Assembly: GCA_018003015.1 (NCBI GenBank)
Contig: JAGNEZ010000001.1
Span: forward strand, 140,808 to 204,807
Direction: 5' to 3'
DNA length: 64,000 nucleotides
DNA from: Phycisphaerae bacterium
GTDB lineage: Bacteria; Planctomycetota; Phycisphaerae; UBA1845; PWPN01
The notes beneath the pieces were generated by a model, which ran no database searches, was not told the origin of the DNA, and saw only the letters and a list, made by a program, of their open reading frames with translations. Numbering within the stretch: the stretch's first letter is position 1; each line of letters opens with the position of its first letter. Shown one piece after another: positions 27,751 through 37,132 of this stretch. The translations under genes were made by a program, and so were the position numbers.

Positions 27751-28509
27751 TCAGGTTGGGGATCTGAAATCCGAGATATCTCGGCGACCGCGCGGTTGGG
27801 ACCAACGGGGGAGGTGACCGCCAGCCGACGTCCGGCGCATCTGGCACCGTTCCAGTTCGCAGTACTCGCAAGGCAGACCGTGGGCGATGACTTCGGAGGC
27901 CGCCCCGATGCCGGCCAGACCGGAGATACTCTTGACCGGGGACATCATCATCGAGGGCAGGAGTCTGACGCCGATGGGCGAGGCATCCACAATCGAGAAG
28001 AGCGTCTTCTGCTGCTCGATGGATATGCCGCAGAAACCGGGGCTGAACGGCGGGGTCACGCCCTCGTCGGGCCCGGCCTCGTGCTGCCACAAGTAGTCGA
28101 CGAAAGCATCCGAAGCAGCGTCCGCAGCGCTGGAGCCGATGGACTGGAGGATGTACCCCTCCAGCGGCTTGCCGTCCAGCCGGCGCTCGTTGGCGATCCG
28201 CTCCAGATCACTGCCGATCGTCACCGCGAAGACGGCCACGCGCCCGGCTGGTCTGAGGAACGCCGCGATCGGCCCGTGAAAGCTGCCCGCTCCCTTGAGG
28301 GCGAGTTCCCTATCCGTCAAACGCTCGACATTCCAGACCCCGTAAACCCCTCGCGTCCTCAGATAGGGAATCGACTCCTCCAGCAGGCGGTTGACCATCT
28401 CGAGGAGTTCCGGGCGCACCGCTTCCTGGTGGGCTCCACCCATCATCCGCAGGACCTCGCGGAGGGCCAAGTCGAGTTTCAGCTCAATGACGTGCTGATG
28501 GTTGGCCAT
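27751..28509 (-). CDS. Vitamin B12-dependent methionine synthase activation-domain-like protein
   Basis: 252 residues. The C-terminal half matches the MetH activation-domain pattern: FSPGFCGISIEQQKTLFSIVD and IGVRLLPSMMMSPVKSISG, the region that binds adenosylmethionine and reactivates cobalamin. A cysteine group (CEYCELERC) follows near the C-terminus. Stand-alone proteins of this type accompany corrinoid methyltransferases, and here the downstream-of-promoter neighbours on the same strand are a UroD-type methyltransferase and a corrinoid protein. Probably reactivates or loads the corrinoid (inference). A 14-bp perfect palindrome CCGAGATATCTCGG lies in its last codons (27771-27784). Confidence 0.75.
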   Translation of the reverse strand: MANHQHVIELKLDLALREVLRMMGGAHQEAVRPELLEMVNRLLEESIPYLRTRGVYGVWNVERLTDRELALKGAGSFHGPIAAFLRPAGRVAVFAVTIGSDLERIANERRLDGKPLEGYILQSIGSSAADAASDAFVDYLWQHEAGPDEGVTPPFSPGFCGISIEQQKTLFSIVDASPIGVRLLPSMMMSPVKSISGLAGIGAASEVIAHGLPCEYCELERCQMRRTSAGGHLPRWSQPRGRRDISDFRSPT

Positions 28510-28593
28510 GTACCGCCGTAAACTGATGTGCGTCCCGACAACCCGAGACGCGCCCGGCGAGATGCCGGTGCCACACGACTCTTCGGACGCTCC

Positions 28594-29751
28594 CTAGCGC
28601 TTCCTGGCCCGCGCGGCGTCGACCATGGCCTTCACGTTGGCCGTCGGGCTGAATGAGTCGATCTCACAGCCCGGCATGACGCACGCGGTCGTGTGCGGCA
28701 AGGTCGAATCGATGAACTCGCGGACCATCCGGGTCACCTGCTCCGACGTGCCGTGACACGCCAACTGAGTCGTCGGCGCGTTGGCCGCGCACTGCTTGCC
28801 CTTGAGCATTTTGGCGACCTGCTCGAACCACTGCGGCCAAGGCATCTCCTGCCCGTAGTAGGGCATGTCGTACTGTACGGCCTTGATGCCCTGCCAGCCC
28901 GAAACCATTTGTAGCGCGTGCGGCAGGTTGTGGCCACAAATGTGCCAGAAAAGGTAGGGGAAGATCGTGCGAGCCTTTTCGACCCAGATGCGGTCCACGT
29001 CGCCAAACTTATCCAGGTGCCTGGGCCCCCAAGTACGGGCTCCGCCGAACGCGCAGCAGAACTGGGCACCGTTCTTGGCCGCGAACTCGGCATAGAAGTC
29101 CAGGGCCGCAAGCCGCTCCTTGAGGCACAGATCGAGATAGTATCGGATCTTGCGCTCCGGTTCGGTCACCATCCACTTGAGGAATCGCTGGACCTCGACG
29201 ACGGTTTCAGCGTAGTTCGTCGGGGTGCCGATGCCCACGATAATGGGCACCTGGCGGTCCATTTTCTCCTGGAACTCCAGCAGTTGGAGCATATGGGGCG
29301 TGTAGTGCGTGGCCGCGCGCGAGTCGGGGCCATACTTTTCCCAGACCTTCTGTTCGAACATGGCAATGGCATCGTCGAGCGTCTCGGCCACCGGCTTGAA
29401 GAGCAGGTAGTCCTTGTCCCCGCGGAGGATGAAATGCTCGGCCCGCTTCTCGGGCGGGACGAAACTCTCGAGCTGATGACCGATGTCCACGTACATCCAG
29501 ATCGCGTCGGTGCGGATGTCCGCCCAGGTCTTGATGCAGGCATCGGTGGTCTTGTCGACGTCGTTGTAGATCTCCCGGTGGCTGTAACCGGCATAGGTGA
29601 TCTGCCAGTAGTCGAGTTCCGGGGCGGCGGGCACGTAGTCGGTCCGCTTGAGGTCGAAGGCGTCGGCCATGCGTTGCCAGTGGGTCATTTCGCCGACGGG
29701 GGGCAATTTCCCCTTGAGACGCTTCACCCATTGATCCACGATCGTGCTCAT
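28594..29751 (-). CDS. UroD-fold (MtaA/CmuA-type) methyltransferase
   Basis: 385 residues of the uroporphyrinogen decarboxylase superfamily. In this setting it is expected to be a corrinoid-dependent methyltransferase that moves a methyl group between the corrinoid protein and a substrate or carrier, not a heme enzyme. Visible: HWQRMADAFDLKRTDYVPAAPE near the start, then FPYLFWHICGHNLPHALQMV, AVQYDMPYYGQEM and the C-terminal HTTACVMPGCEIDSFSP with a conserved PGCE-like signature. Preceded by GGAG ten bases upstream. It lies 161 bases after the corrinoid protein gene and 84 bases before the activation-domain gene, all on the minus strand. Confidence 0.83.
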   Translation of the reverse strand: MSTIVDQWVKRLKGKLPPVGEMTHWQRMADAFDLKRTDYVPAAPELDYWQITYAGYSHREIYNDVDKTTDACIKTWADIRTDAIWMYVDIGHQLESFVPPEKRAEHFILRGDKDYLLFKPVAETLDDAIAMFEQKVWEKYGPDSRAATHYTPHMLQLLEFQEKMDRQVPIIVGIGTPTNYAETVVEVQRFLKWMVTEPERKIRYYLDLCLKERLAALDFYAEFAAKNGAQFCCAFGGARTWGPRHLDKFGDVDRIWVEKARTIFPYLFWHICGHNLPHALQMVSGWQGIKAVQYDMPYYGQEMPWPQWFEQVAKMLKGKQCAANAPTTQLACHGTSEQVTRMVREFIDSTLPHTTACVMPGCEIDSFSPTANVKAMVDAARARKR

Positions 29752-29912
29752 CGCGATTCACTCCATCCCACGTGCCGCGGGCGTGGGGCCCACGGTCGAG
29801 CCAGCCTCTGGTGTCGTCAGGTGGGAGTCCCACATCAGAGACTGAATGCCGGGGGGGACGCCCGGGCCTCGCCAGCGCGAAGCCGGTGCTACACAGGTTG
29901 ATCGATACACTT

Positions 29913-30560
29913 TCACTTGCCCAGCAGCTTCTTGATCTTGTCCACGGCCTTCCAGGCATCGTCGCTGGCGTCGTCGGCGCCCATCCGGCGGGCGGCCTCG
30001 GGGTCGACCGCCGGTCCTCCGCAGATAATCTTCACCTGGCTGCGGAGTCCCGCCTTGGCGATGGCCGCCACGGTTTCCCCAGTGTGCATGAAGGTCGACG
30101 TCATGTAGGTCCCGAGTCCGACAATCTGGGGCTTGTGTTTGCGGATCGCGTCGACGAACACCTGGTCATCCAGACTCTCGCCAACGTCGATCACGCGCAG
30201 GCCATTCGCCTCGAAGACCGGAATGGCCACGTTCTTCCCGACGGTATGGATGTCACCGTGGATGTTCCCGAGGACCATGGTTCCGAGCCTGTTCTCAGCT
30301 CCGGAGGCGGCCAGCAGCGGGCGAACGACCTCGAGACCGGCGAAGTAGACATCGCAGGCGACCAGGACCTCGGGCATGAACATGTCACCGGCGTTGAACT
30401 TCTGCCCGACCCGGCGCATGCCCAGGGACAGGCCTTCGTTCAACACGGTCGCGGGCGACAAACCGGCCGCCAGGGCATCCTGAGCCAGAGACTTGACTGC
30501 GTTGGCGTCCATTCCCTCGATAGCGCCGGCCAGACGTTCAAGAAGCGGGGAATCACTCAT
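29913..30560 (-). CDS. Corrinoid (cobalamin-binding) methyltransferase protein, MtaC/MtbC-like
   Basis: 215 residues, the usual size of MtaC/MtbC-type corrinoid proteins. The N-terminal helical cap (to ~90) is followed by the B12 Rossmann domain. The base-off ligand motif D-x-H-x-x-G is present at 103-108 (GDIHTVGKN), with H105 the expected cobalt ligand. VGLGTYMTSTF and CGGPAV are the other B12-binding loops. GGAGGAG lies eight bases before the ATG. It carries the methyl group between the UroD-type proteins nearby. The gene is divergent from a second UroD-type gene at 30716. Confidence 0.88.
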   Translation of the reverse strand: MSDSPLLERLAGAIEGMDANAVKSLAQDALAAGLSPATVLNEGLSLGMRRVGQKFNAGDMFMPEVLVACDVYFAGLEVVRPLLAASGAENRLGTMVLGNIHGDIHTVGKNVAIPVFEANGLRVIDVGESLDDQVFVDAIRKHKPQIVGLGTYMTSTFMHTGETVAAIAKAGLRSQVKIICGGPAVDPEAARRMGADDASDDAWKAVDKIKKLLGK

Positions 30561-30715
30561 TGCCGAGGCTCCTCCGGAGGCTGTATATTCCCAAATGGGC
30601 GATGCTCACCAACACTCGCCCATGCTACTGTCGACCAAGGCCGGTGGCAAGGAACGGCTGACTCGCCGAAGCGATCCCCGGGGCGTAGAATGCCACCTGC
30701 TGATGGGAGGTGTTC

Positions 30716-31705
30716 ATGACGCCGCGCCAACGGTTCATCGCCGCCCTGGAAGGTTGCCCTTTGACCGGGCGGGTGCCGCATTTCGAGCTGGTCTTCTTCC
30801 TGACCATGGAGGCCTTCGGGCGAATCCACCCCACCCATCGTTCCTTCGGGCAGTGGCGGCAGATGACCGAGTCCGAACGGCGCCTGCATCGCCACGACGC
30901 CGCCGAGACGTACGTGCTGACCGCTCGGCACTATGAGCACTCGGCCATCTTCCTTCACGGATTCGGGGCCCCCGGCGAGGAAGAGGAACTCCGGCTGATC
31001 GACGAGGTCCGCCGGTTGTCCGGAGACGAGTTCTTCCTGATGATGCACGGCGACGCGACCTACGCGATCCCTTCCGGCGGGGACATGACCGAGTTCTGCA
31101 GCGCCCTGGCCGACCACCCTGAGCAGGCCAAGGAGAAGGCCCGCCGACAGGTAGACGAGGCTCTGGCCCGCGGGGAACGGTTCCAGCGACATGGCGGCCT
31201 GGACGGCTGGGCCCTCTGCTCCGATTACTGCTTCAACACCGGCCCGTTCTTCAGTCCGGCCTGGTTCGACGAGTTTGTGACCCCCTACCTGGCCGACCTG
31301 TGCCGCGGCTATCGCGGGCAGGGCTTCTACACGGTCAAGCACACCGATGGGAACATCATGCCGATTCTCGACCGGTTACTGCTGGGTGAGCCGCACGCGC
31401 TGCACTCGCTCGATCCGCAGGGCGGCGTGGACATCGCCGAAGTCAAGCGGCGGGTCGGTGATCGCGTCTGCCTCATCGGCAACGTCAATTGCGGCCTGCT
31501 CGATACCGGCACCGATGAGCAGTGTGTGGCCTCCGCCCGCTACGCGCTCAAACACGGCATGCCCGGCGGGCGGTATGTTTTCTCCACGAGCAACTGCGTG
31601 TATACCGGCATGAGGCTGGAGAGATACCATCTGATCCTGGATGTGTGGCGGAAGGAAGGAGAGTATCCCGGGGAGTCGCTTGTGGAGAAGGCAGGAGGTA
31701 AGTGA
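30716..31705 (+). CDS. Second UroD-fold methyltransferase
   Basis: About 329 residues from the ATG at 30716, which follows GGGAGG by five bases. It belongs to the same UroD superfamily as the gene at 28594 but is clearly a different branch (PRQRFIAALEGCPLTGRVPH at the start, GFYTVKHTDGNIMPILDRLL and HSLDPQGGVDIAEVKRRVG in the C-terminal half, RYVFSTSNCVYTGM near the end). It is divergent from the corrinoid protein gene, with about 155 bases between the starts, so both could share one control region. One enzyme may load methyl onto the corrinoid and the other remove it (inference). Confidence 0.8.
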   Translation: MTPRQRFIAALEGCPLTGRVPHFELVFFLTMEAFGRIHPTHRSFGQWRQMTESERRLHRHDAAETYVLTARHYEHSAIFLHGFGAPGEEEELRLIDEVRRLSGDEFFLMMHGDATYAIPSGGDMTEFCSALADHPEQAKEKARRQVDEALARGERFQRHGGLDGWALCSDYCFNTGPFFSPAWFDEFVTPYLADLCRGYRGQGFYTVKHTDGNIMPILDRLLLGEPHALHSLDPQGGVDIAEVKRRVGDRVCLIGNVNCGLLDTGTDEQCVASARYALKHGMPGGRYVFSTSNCVYTGMRLERYHLILDVWRKEGEYPGESLVEKAGGK

Positions 31706-31864
31706 GTAGGGAGGCCATGGGAGGATCGCCCTCCGCCGGCGAGCGGAGCCGAGCCGCCCTTGCGGCACCTGATCCCCCGGACGCTCGTTTCCTCCTTTCT
31801 CTTCTCGATTCCCCGCTTTCAGTGCGCACCGTATCGTCCTCGATAGATTGGGAGGAGACTGATC

Positions 31865-34270
31865 ATGCACACCGCACTTGTTCTGTTGGCTGTCAGCGCC
31901 CTGGTGGGGGCCACGGAGCCTGCCCCGTCGTTTGTTTCCGCCAAGCCGATCTGGCCCGAAGGCCGGGACACGGAGATGAACCTCCTAATCGGATTCCGGG
32001 CCGGCTTCGAGGCTCCCGAGTCGGGCCGGACCGTCCTGCGCGTCACCGGTGCAAGCCTCTACCGGGCCTTTGTCAACGGTGAGTTTGCCGGTCACGGCCC
32101 GGCCCGCAGCCCGCACGGCTGGTTCCGGGTCGACGAGTGGGACATCTCCAGGCTGGTGGAGCAAGGCCGCAATAACGTCGCCATCGAGGTGGCCGGCTAC
32201 AACGTCAACAGCTATTACCTGCCCGACCAACCCGCCTTCCTGCAGGCCGAAATCGTGGCCGGGGGGAAGGTCCTGGCCTCGACCGGGGGCGATGGGGGCG
32301 TCTTCGAAGCCACGGTCCTCAAGGAGAGAGTCCAGAAAACCCAGCGTTACAGTTTCCAGCGGGCTTTCTCGGAGGTCTACCGCCTGAGCCCGGGCTATGA
32401 TCGCTGGCGGCAGTACCCGGGAGCCGCGATCGAACCGGCGAAGTGCGCCGTGGCCGAGGCCAAGAACCTGCTGCCCCGCCGGGTCCCCTACCCCACGTTC
32501 AACCAGCGACCCGCCCTGTGGCATGTCTCCCAGGGGACGATCAAGACGGGTATCGAGGTCAAGAGCCCCTGGAAGGACCGGGCCCTGGTCAACGTCGGCC
32601 CGCAGTTCAAGGGCTACAAGGAAAGCGATCTCGAGGTCATCCCGTCGCTCGAACTGCAGGCCATCGCCACGGCGACCCGGGCACCGGTTGATCGTGCACT
32701 CGAGTCGAGCGTCAGACTCCCTCTCCGGGCCAACAGCTTCCAGATCGTTGACTTCGGCACCAACCTGACCGGTTTCGTGGGAGCGAAGATCTCCTGCCGG
32801 GTCAGGACCCGCCTGTTCTTCACCTTCGACGAAATCCTGCGTGACCAGGACGTCGACTTCAAGCGCCTGGGCTGCGTCAACATCATTGAGTACACCCTCG
32901 AGCCCGGCGATTACCTGGTCGAATCGCTCGAGCCCTACACCCTCCGATACGCCAAGCTGATCACCTTCGCCGGCGAGTGCGACGTCGAAGGCATCTACCT
33001 TCGCGAGTACGCCAACCCCGACGTGTGGGGCGCCCACTTCGCCGCCTCGGATCCGCGGCTAAACCGGCTCTTCGCCGCCGCCCGGGAGACATTCGCCCAG
33101 AACTCGGTCGATCTGTTCATGGACTGCCCTTCGCGCGAGCGGGCCGGCTGGCTGTGCGACAGTTTCTGGACAGCCCGCACGGCCTACGATCTGAGCGGGC
33201 ACACCGCGGTCGAGGAGGCGTTCATCGAGAATTACCTTTTGCCAACCCGGTTCGAGTTCCTCCCGGGGGGCATGATTCCCATGTGCTATCCGGCGGACCA
33301 CAACGACACCGTGTTCATCCCCAACTGGGCGATGTGGTTCGTGGTCGAACTCGAGGAGTACCTGGCCCGCAGCGGCGATCGATCGACGGTCGACGCCCTT
33401 CAGGGCCGGTTGAGCGGCCTGCATGAGTTCTTCCGGCAATACGAGAACAGCGACGGCCTGCTCGAGAAGCTGCCGAGCTGGGTGTTTGTCGAGTGGTCGG
33501 ACGCGAACAAGTATGTCCAGGACGTGAACTATCCGAGCAACATGCTTTACGCCGCGGTCCTGGCGGTGGGCGGGCGCGTCTTCGGCATGGTCGATCTTGT
33601 CGAAAAGGCCGACCGAGTCCGCGAGGCGATCCGCAAGCAGGCATTCGATGGTGAGTTCTTCGTGGACAACGCGATCCGCAAGGATGGCAAACTCGAAGTC
33701 ACCCGCAACCGCACCGAGGTCTGCCAGTACTACGCCTTCTTCTTCGACGCCGCCACGCCCAAGAGCCACGAGCAGCTCTGGAACGTGCTTCGCACCGAGT
33801 TCGGTCCCAGGCGCAAGGCGACGGGCAAGTACCCGGAGATCTCGAAGACCAACCAGTTCCCGGGCAACTTCCTGCGACTCGAGCTGCTCTCCCGTGAGGG
33901 GCTCTGCCAGCAGGTTCTCGACGAGTCGGTGGACTACAACCTGTACATGGCCGATCGCACGGGCACGCTCTGGGAGAATGACGGTGACTACGCGAGCTGC
34001 AACCACGGTTTCGCCTCGCACGTGGCCCACATCCTGTTCCGCGACGTACTCGGTGTTTATCGCGTCGATGCGGTCGAGCAGGTCGTGACCCTGCGGTTCG
34101 CGGACCTGAAGATGGACTGGTGCGAAGGTCGCGTGCCGACCCGCGGCGGAGCGGTGAACCTGCGCTGGTGGCGAGAAGGCGAAAGGCTGCTCTACAAGAT
34201 CGACACCCCCGCCGGCTTCAGGGTCGAGGTCCGGAATCTCACCGGCAGGCCGCTCGTGCGGCAGCCGTGA
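31865..34270 (+). CDS. Exported GH78-family alpha-L-rhamnosidase
   Basis: 801 residues. A signal peptide ends near VGATEPAP. Residues ~25-330 are the N-terminal beta-sandwich domains of GH78 (LYRAFVNGEFAGHGPARS, NVAIEVAGYNVNSYY). The (alpha/alpha)6 catalytic barrel carries the family signature DLFMDCPSRERAGWLCDSF with the acid Glu in SRER, then YPADHNDTVFIPNWAMWFV and VFVEWSDAN. A C-terminal beta-domain follows. It would release L-rhamnose from pectin or related glycans outside the cytoplasm. Together with the GH106-like gene at 20553 this suggests use of rhamnose-containing polysaccharides. GGAGGAG precedes the ATG. Confidence 0.82.
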   Translation: MHTALVLLAVSALVGATEPAPSFVSAKPIWPEGRDTEMNLLIGFRAGFEAPESGRTVLRVTGASLYRAFVNGEFAGHGPARSPHGWFRVDEWDISRLVEQGRNNVAIEVAGYNVNSYYLPDQPAFLQAEIVAGGKVLASTGGDGGVFEATVLKERVQKTQRYSFQRAFSEVYRLSPGYDRWRQYPGAAIEPAKCAVAEAKNLLPRRVPYPTFNQRPALWHVSQGTIKTGIEVKSPWKDRALVNVGPQFKGYKESDLEVIPSLELQAIATATRAPVDRALESSVRLPLRANSFQIVDFGTNLTGFVGAKISCRVRTRLFFTFDEILRDQDVDFKRLGCVNIIEYTLEPGDYLVESLEPYTLRYAKLITFAGECDVEGIYLREYANPDVWGAHFAASDPRLNRLFAAARETFAQNSVDLFMDCPSRERAGWLCDSFWTARTAYDLSGHTAVEEAFIENYLLPTRFEFLPGGMIPMCYPADHNDTVFIPNWAMWFVVELEEYLARSGDRSTVDALQGRLSGLHEFFRQYENSDGLLEKLPSWVFVEWSDANKYVQDVNYPSNMLYAAVLAVGGRVFGMVDLVEKADRVREAIRKQAFDGEFFVDNAIRKDGKLEVTRNRTEVCQYYAFFFDAATPKSHEQLWNVLRTEFGPRRKATGKYPEISKTNQFPGNFLRLELLSREGLCQQVLDESVDYNLYMADRTGTLWENDGDYASCNHGFASHVAHILFRDVLGVYRVDAVEQVVTLRFADLKMDWCEGRVPTRGGAVNLRWWREGERLLYKIDTPAGFRVEVRNLTGRPLVRQP

Positions 34271-34369
34271 CAGTGGCCGGCCCGGGCGCAGAAGCAGCGT
34301 ATAGAGGTTTACGGCGGGGCTGATGCGGCGAGTCTGGCGGGAGAAGACGGACTGGAGACGAGCTGAACA

Positions 34370-34768
34370 ATGGTGTTCGAGCACCCTCTACGAGTGAAGC
34401 TGGAGGACATTGACGAGATGGGGCACGTCAACAACGTGGTTTATCTGCGCTACGCCCAGGACGCAGCGGCGGCCCACTGGATCGCACTGGCGTCCGAGGA
34501 GCAGTTGAAGAGCTTCGTGTGGGTGGCCCGGCGGCATGAGATCGATTACCTCCGCCCAGCCTTCCCGGATGAGGAGCTTCTGGCTCGCACCTGGGTCGGG
34601 GAGGCTTCGGGAGCCACCTATGAGCGTTTCGTCGAGATCGCACGCCCCAGAGACAACGAGACGCTGGCCCGGGTGCGCAGCGTGTGGGTCCTGCTCGACG
34701 CCAAGTCGCATCGCCCTCGGCGGGTCACCGAGGAACTCCGAGCCCGGTTCGGCGGTGCCGAGGCGTGA
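34370..34768 (+). CDS. Acyl-CoA thioesterase of the 4HBT (YbgC) hotdog family
   Basis: 132 residues. The signature DIDEMGHVNNVVYLRYAQ (with the catalytic Asp/Asn region) is typical of YbgC/FcbC-type thioesterases, followed by VARRHEIDYLRPAFPDEEL. Cytoplasmic; releases CoA from short acyl-CoAs. It starts 100 bases after the GH78 gene, with a GGAG about 12 bases upstream. The specific substrate cannot be told. Confidence 0.88.
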   Translation: MVFEHPLRVKLEDIDEMGHVNNVVYLRYAQDAAAAHWIALASEEQLKSFVWVARRHEIDYLRPAFPDEELLARTWVGEASGATYERFVEIARPRDNETLARVRSVWVLLDAKSHRPRRVTEELRARFGGAEA

Positions 34769-35012
34769 CTGGACACCTGCCCCCGCCAGCGGATGACCAG
34801 GAAGGCGGCCGACGCCGCGGGTAGTCTGGCGGTTGCCGACCAACCGGAGGAATTGGCCGGCCCGCGGGCGAAAACCCTTGTCGGCAGGATGGGGACATGC
34901 GAGCCTGCTTGTCCTTTTACCCCCTCTGCATGCCCGACCTCGAGGAACACGCCTTCACCCGCTGGACCGGCGGGCGGATCGTGCCCGACACTCCGGCCCC
35001 GGCACGGCGCGT

Positions 35013-36308
35013 TCACGCCCCCTCCTTGTCCAGGTGGAAGAGGGTTCGGAGCGCGTCGGCGTAGACGCGGCGGGTGCCGTCCGGGGGGCCTTCGCCCAGG
35101 AGCTGGAGCGGGTCATGGAGGATCTTCTGGATGACGCGATGCAAGAGCTGCTCGACGAGCTTGTGGTCCGCTTCCGAGAGGTGCTCGAACTTCGGCGAGG
35201 CCCACGCCAGTTCGGCTTCGGAGATGTCCTTGAAATGCTCGCGGAGGGCCTGGATCAGGGGGCCGAGATCACGACCGGCCTTGCTTTCCAGGAAGGCGAC
35301 CACGTTGGCTTCGATGATCTCGTGACAGCGGTTGATGGCCTCGCGACGCTGAATCAGGGTGGCCTCGGTCACCATCTGCAGATCGTCGATGTTGAACAGA
35401 TAGACGCTGTCGTGCCTGCCGACTTCGGGATCGATGTCGCGCGGGACAGCGATATCGATCAGGAGCAGCGAGCGATACCTGCGCCGCCTCGGGATCGGCT
35501 CGAAGGCGGCGGCGGTGAGAATCGGATCACGAGAGCCGGTCGAACTGATGACCACATCGACCTCTGCCAACCGATCGATCCACTCGCTCCACGGAACGAC
35601 CTGGGCATCGACGGCATGCCGGCGGCGTATTCGTTCGGAGAGCTCAACGGCCCGCTGGTCGGTGCGATTGGTGACCCAAAGGGTCTTGGGGCGGGTCGCC
35701 ATCAAGTGGTTCAGCGTGACCTCGCCCATCTTGCCTGCCCCGACCATGAAGATGGTCTTATCGTCGAGCCGGGAGAAAACCTGACGGGCAAGATCCACGG
35801 CCGCGCTGCCCACGCTGGTCCGGCCGGTCGCGATCGCGGTGCGGGTGTGGGCGTCTTTGGCGACGCTGAAAGCCCGCTGAAACAGCTCGCCGAGCGTCGC
35901 GCCCGCCGTGCCGGCTCGGCGCGCGATCTCAAAAGCCTGCTTGGACTGGCCGAGGATCTGCGATTCGCCCAGGACCATCGAATCGAGCGAACTGACCACG
36001 CGAAACAAATGGCGAACGGCCTCGGCATCCTCGTAGCTGTAAAACGCCTCGGCGAACTCGGGCACTTCGAGTCCCTTGAAGCCGACCAGGAAGGCAATGG
36101 CCTCGCCGATTCGTGGATGGTTGTAGACCGGAGTGGAGATATAGAGCTCGATGCGATTGCAGGTCGAGATGAGTACCGCCTCGGCGTGCGGATACTCCGC
36201 CTTGAGCGCCGCCAGGAAGGCGGGAACATCGGCCCCGCCAAACGCCAGGCGTTCCCGGAGTTCAACGGGCGCCGAGCGGTGATTACAGCCTATGACCAGC
36301 GTTCTCAT
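35013..36308 (-). CDS. hemA: Glutamyl-tRNA reductase
   Basis: 431 residues from the ATG at 36308. First enzyme of tetrapyrrole synthesis from glutamate. The catalytic Cys (LISTCNRIELYI), the substrate motif SLDSMVLGESQILGQ and the NADPH domain start (FMVGAGKMGEV) are all present. The frame is open far upstream, but MRTLVIGCNHRSAP is the normal N-terminus. Its ATG overlaps the stop of the hemX-like gene by four bases. Third gene of a heme/siroheme operon. Confidence 0.95.
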   Translation of the reverse strand: MRTLVIGCNHRSAPVELRERLAFGGADVPAFLAALKAEYPHAEAVLISTCNRIELYISTPVYNHPRIGEAIAFLVGFKGLEVPEFAEAFYSYEDAEAVRHLFRVVSSLDSMVLGESQILGQSKQAFEIARRAGTAGATLGELFQRAFSVAKDAHTRTAIATGRTSVGSAAVDLARQVFSRLDDKTIFMVGAGKMGEVTLNHLMATRPKTLWVTNRTDQRAVELSERIRRRHAVDAQVVPWSEWIDRLAEVDVVISSTGSRDPILTAAAFEPIPRRRRYRSLLLIDIAVPRDIDPEVGRHDSVYLFNIDDLQMVTEATLIQRREAINRCHEIIEANVVAFLESKAGRDLGPLIQALREHFKDISEAELAWASPKFEHLSEADHKLVEQLLHRVIQKILHDPLQLLGEGPPDGTRRVYADALRTLFHLDKEGA

Positions 36309-37126
36309 TGGTGTATGGGCGAGCCGAACTCCCGCAAGAGAAACACGATCACGGTCAGCCACATGCCGCAGGTCGCCAGGAGAGCCGCCTGGCGGCCGCG
36401 GACCTGCGGCCGGAACGTCAACGAGCCCAGCAGGCAGGCGTACACCAGCCAGACGAGCGCCGAGACAAGCACCGAACCATCCAGATACCAGGCGGTCCGG
36501 CGAAGGTCTTCGCGGTGAGCCACCCCGCACATGCCGGTCAGGATGCCGTAGGTGAAGAGGGGGAAACCCAAGGCCATCATCCAGCGACCGAAGCGATCGA
36601 GCGACTCGAGAGAGGCGACCCGGCCCATGAGATCGAGGGCCCGCTTGCGATGCAGGACTCGATGCACGAGCAGATAAGCCATGCCGGCCGCCCCGCCGAT
36701 CACGAAGCAGGCTCCGCTGACCGCGAAGGCTACGCTGTGGCTGACGAACCAGCTCTTGTAGGTGACCGGGCTGGCCGGCTCGCCCACCGCGGCCAGGGCA
36801 AGCAGGTTGACCACGGTCGCAAGCAGCAGGAGCACGCCGTCCAGACCGCGCAGGGCCCGCGAGAAATGGGTGCCGACGGCCGCCATGGCGACAAGCGTGG
36901 CCAGGAGCATGGCCGCCTCGTGGTTCTGGCGAAAGGTCCCGACCGGGCCGTGGTCGAGGAGGGCCCAGACGACATATCCGCCGTTGACCGCGACCCCGAA
37001 CAGGGTTGCCGAGAGGAGATACGGACCCATACCCCGCTTGTGACGGCGCACCTCGAGGTAGCCGACCGCCGCCGCAGTCGCGAAGCACAGGCCCGCCAGA
37101 ATGAGCACCAGGACCGGTCCGGTCAT
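36305..37126 (-). CDS. HemX/CcsA-like cytochrome assembly membrane protein
   Basis: 273 residues with about eight hydrophobic spans (AGLCFATAAAVGYLE, LYACLLGSLTF and others) and the pattern of HemX/CcsA family proteins found next to hemA in many bacteria (SWFVSHSVAFAVSGACFVIGG, REDLRRTAWY). Proposed roles are in GluTR regulation or cytochrome c maturation. It sits between the siroheme synthase gene (six bases upstream) and hemA (four-base overlap), which fits a single tetrapyrrole operon. Confidence 0.78.
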   Translation of the reverse strand: MTGPVLVLILAGLCFATAAAVGYLEVRRHKRGMGPYLLSATLFGVAVNGGYVVWALLDHGPVGTFRQNHEAAMLLATLVAMAAVGTHFSRALRGLDGVLLLLATVVNLLALAAVGEPASPVTYKSWFVSHSVAFAVSGACFVIGGAAGMAYLLVHRVLHRKRALDLMGRVASLESLDRFGRWMMALGFPLFTYGILTGMCGVAHREDLRRTAWYLDGSVLVSALVWLVYACLLGSLTFRPQVRGRQAALLATCGMWLTVIVFLLREFGSPIHQ

Positions 37127-37132
37127 TCGGCT

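Noticed and set aside
27771-27784. 14-bp palindrome CCGAGATATCTCGG between two convergent genes.
   Set aside because: It falls within the last codons of the 27751 gene and has no T-run, so it is not called a terminator or operator.
35013-37088. A 691-residue frame covering hemA and continuing upstream through the hemX-like gene.
   Set aside because: The real hemA start is the ATG at 36308; the upstream part is another frame of the hemX-like gene.
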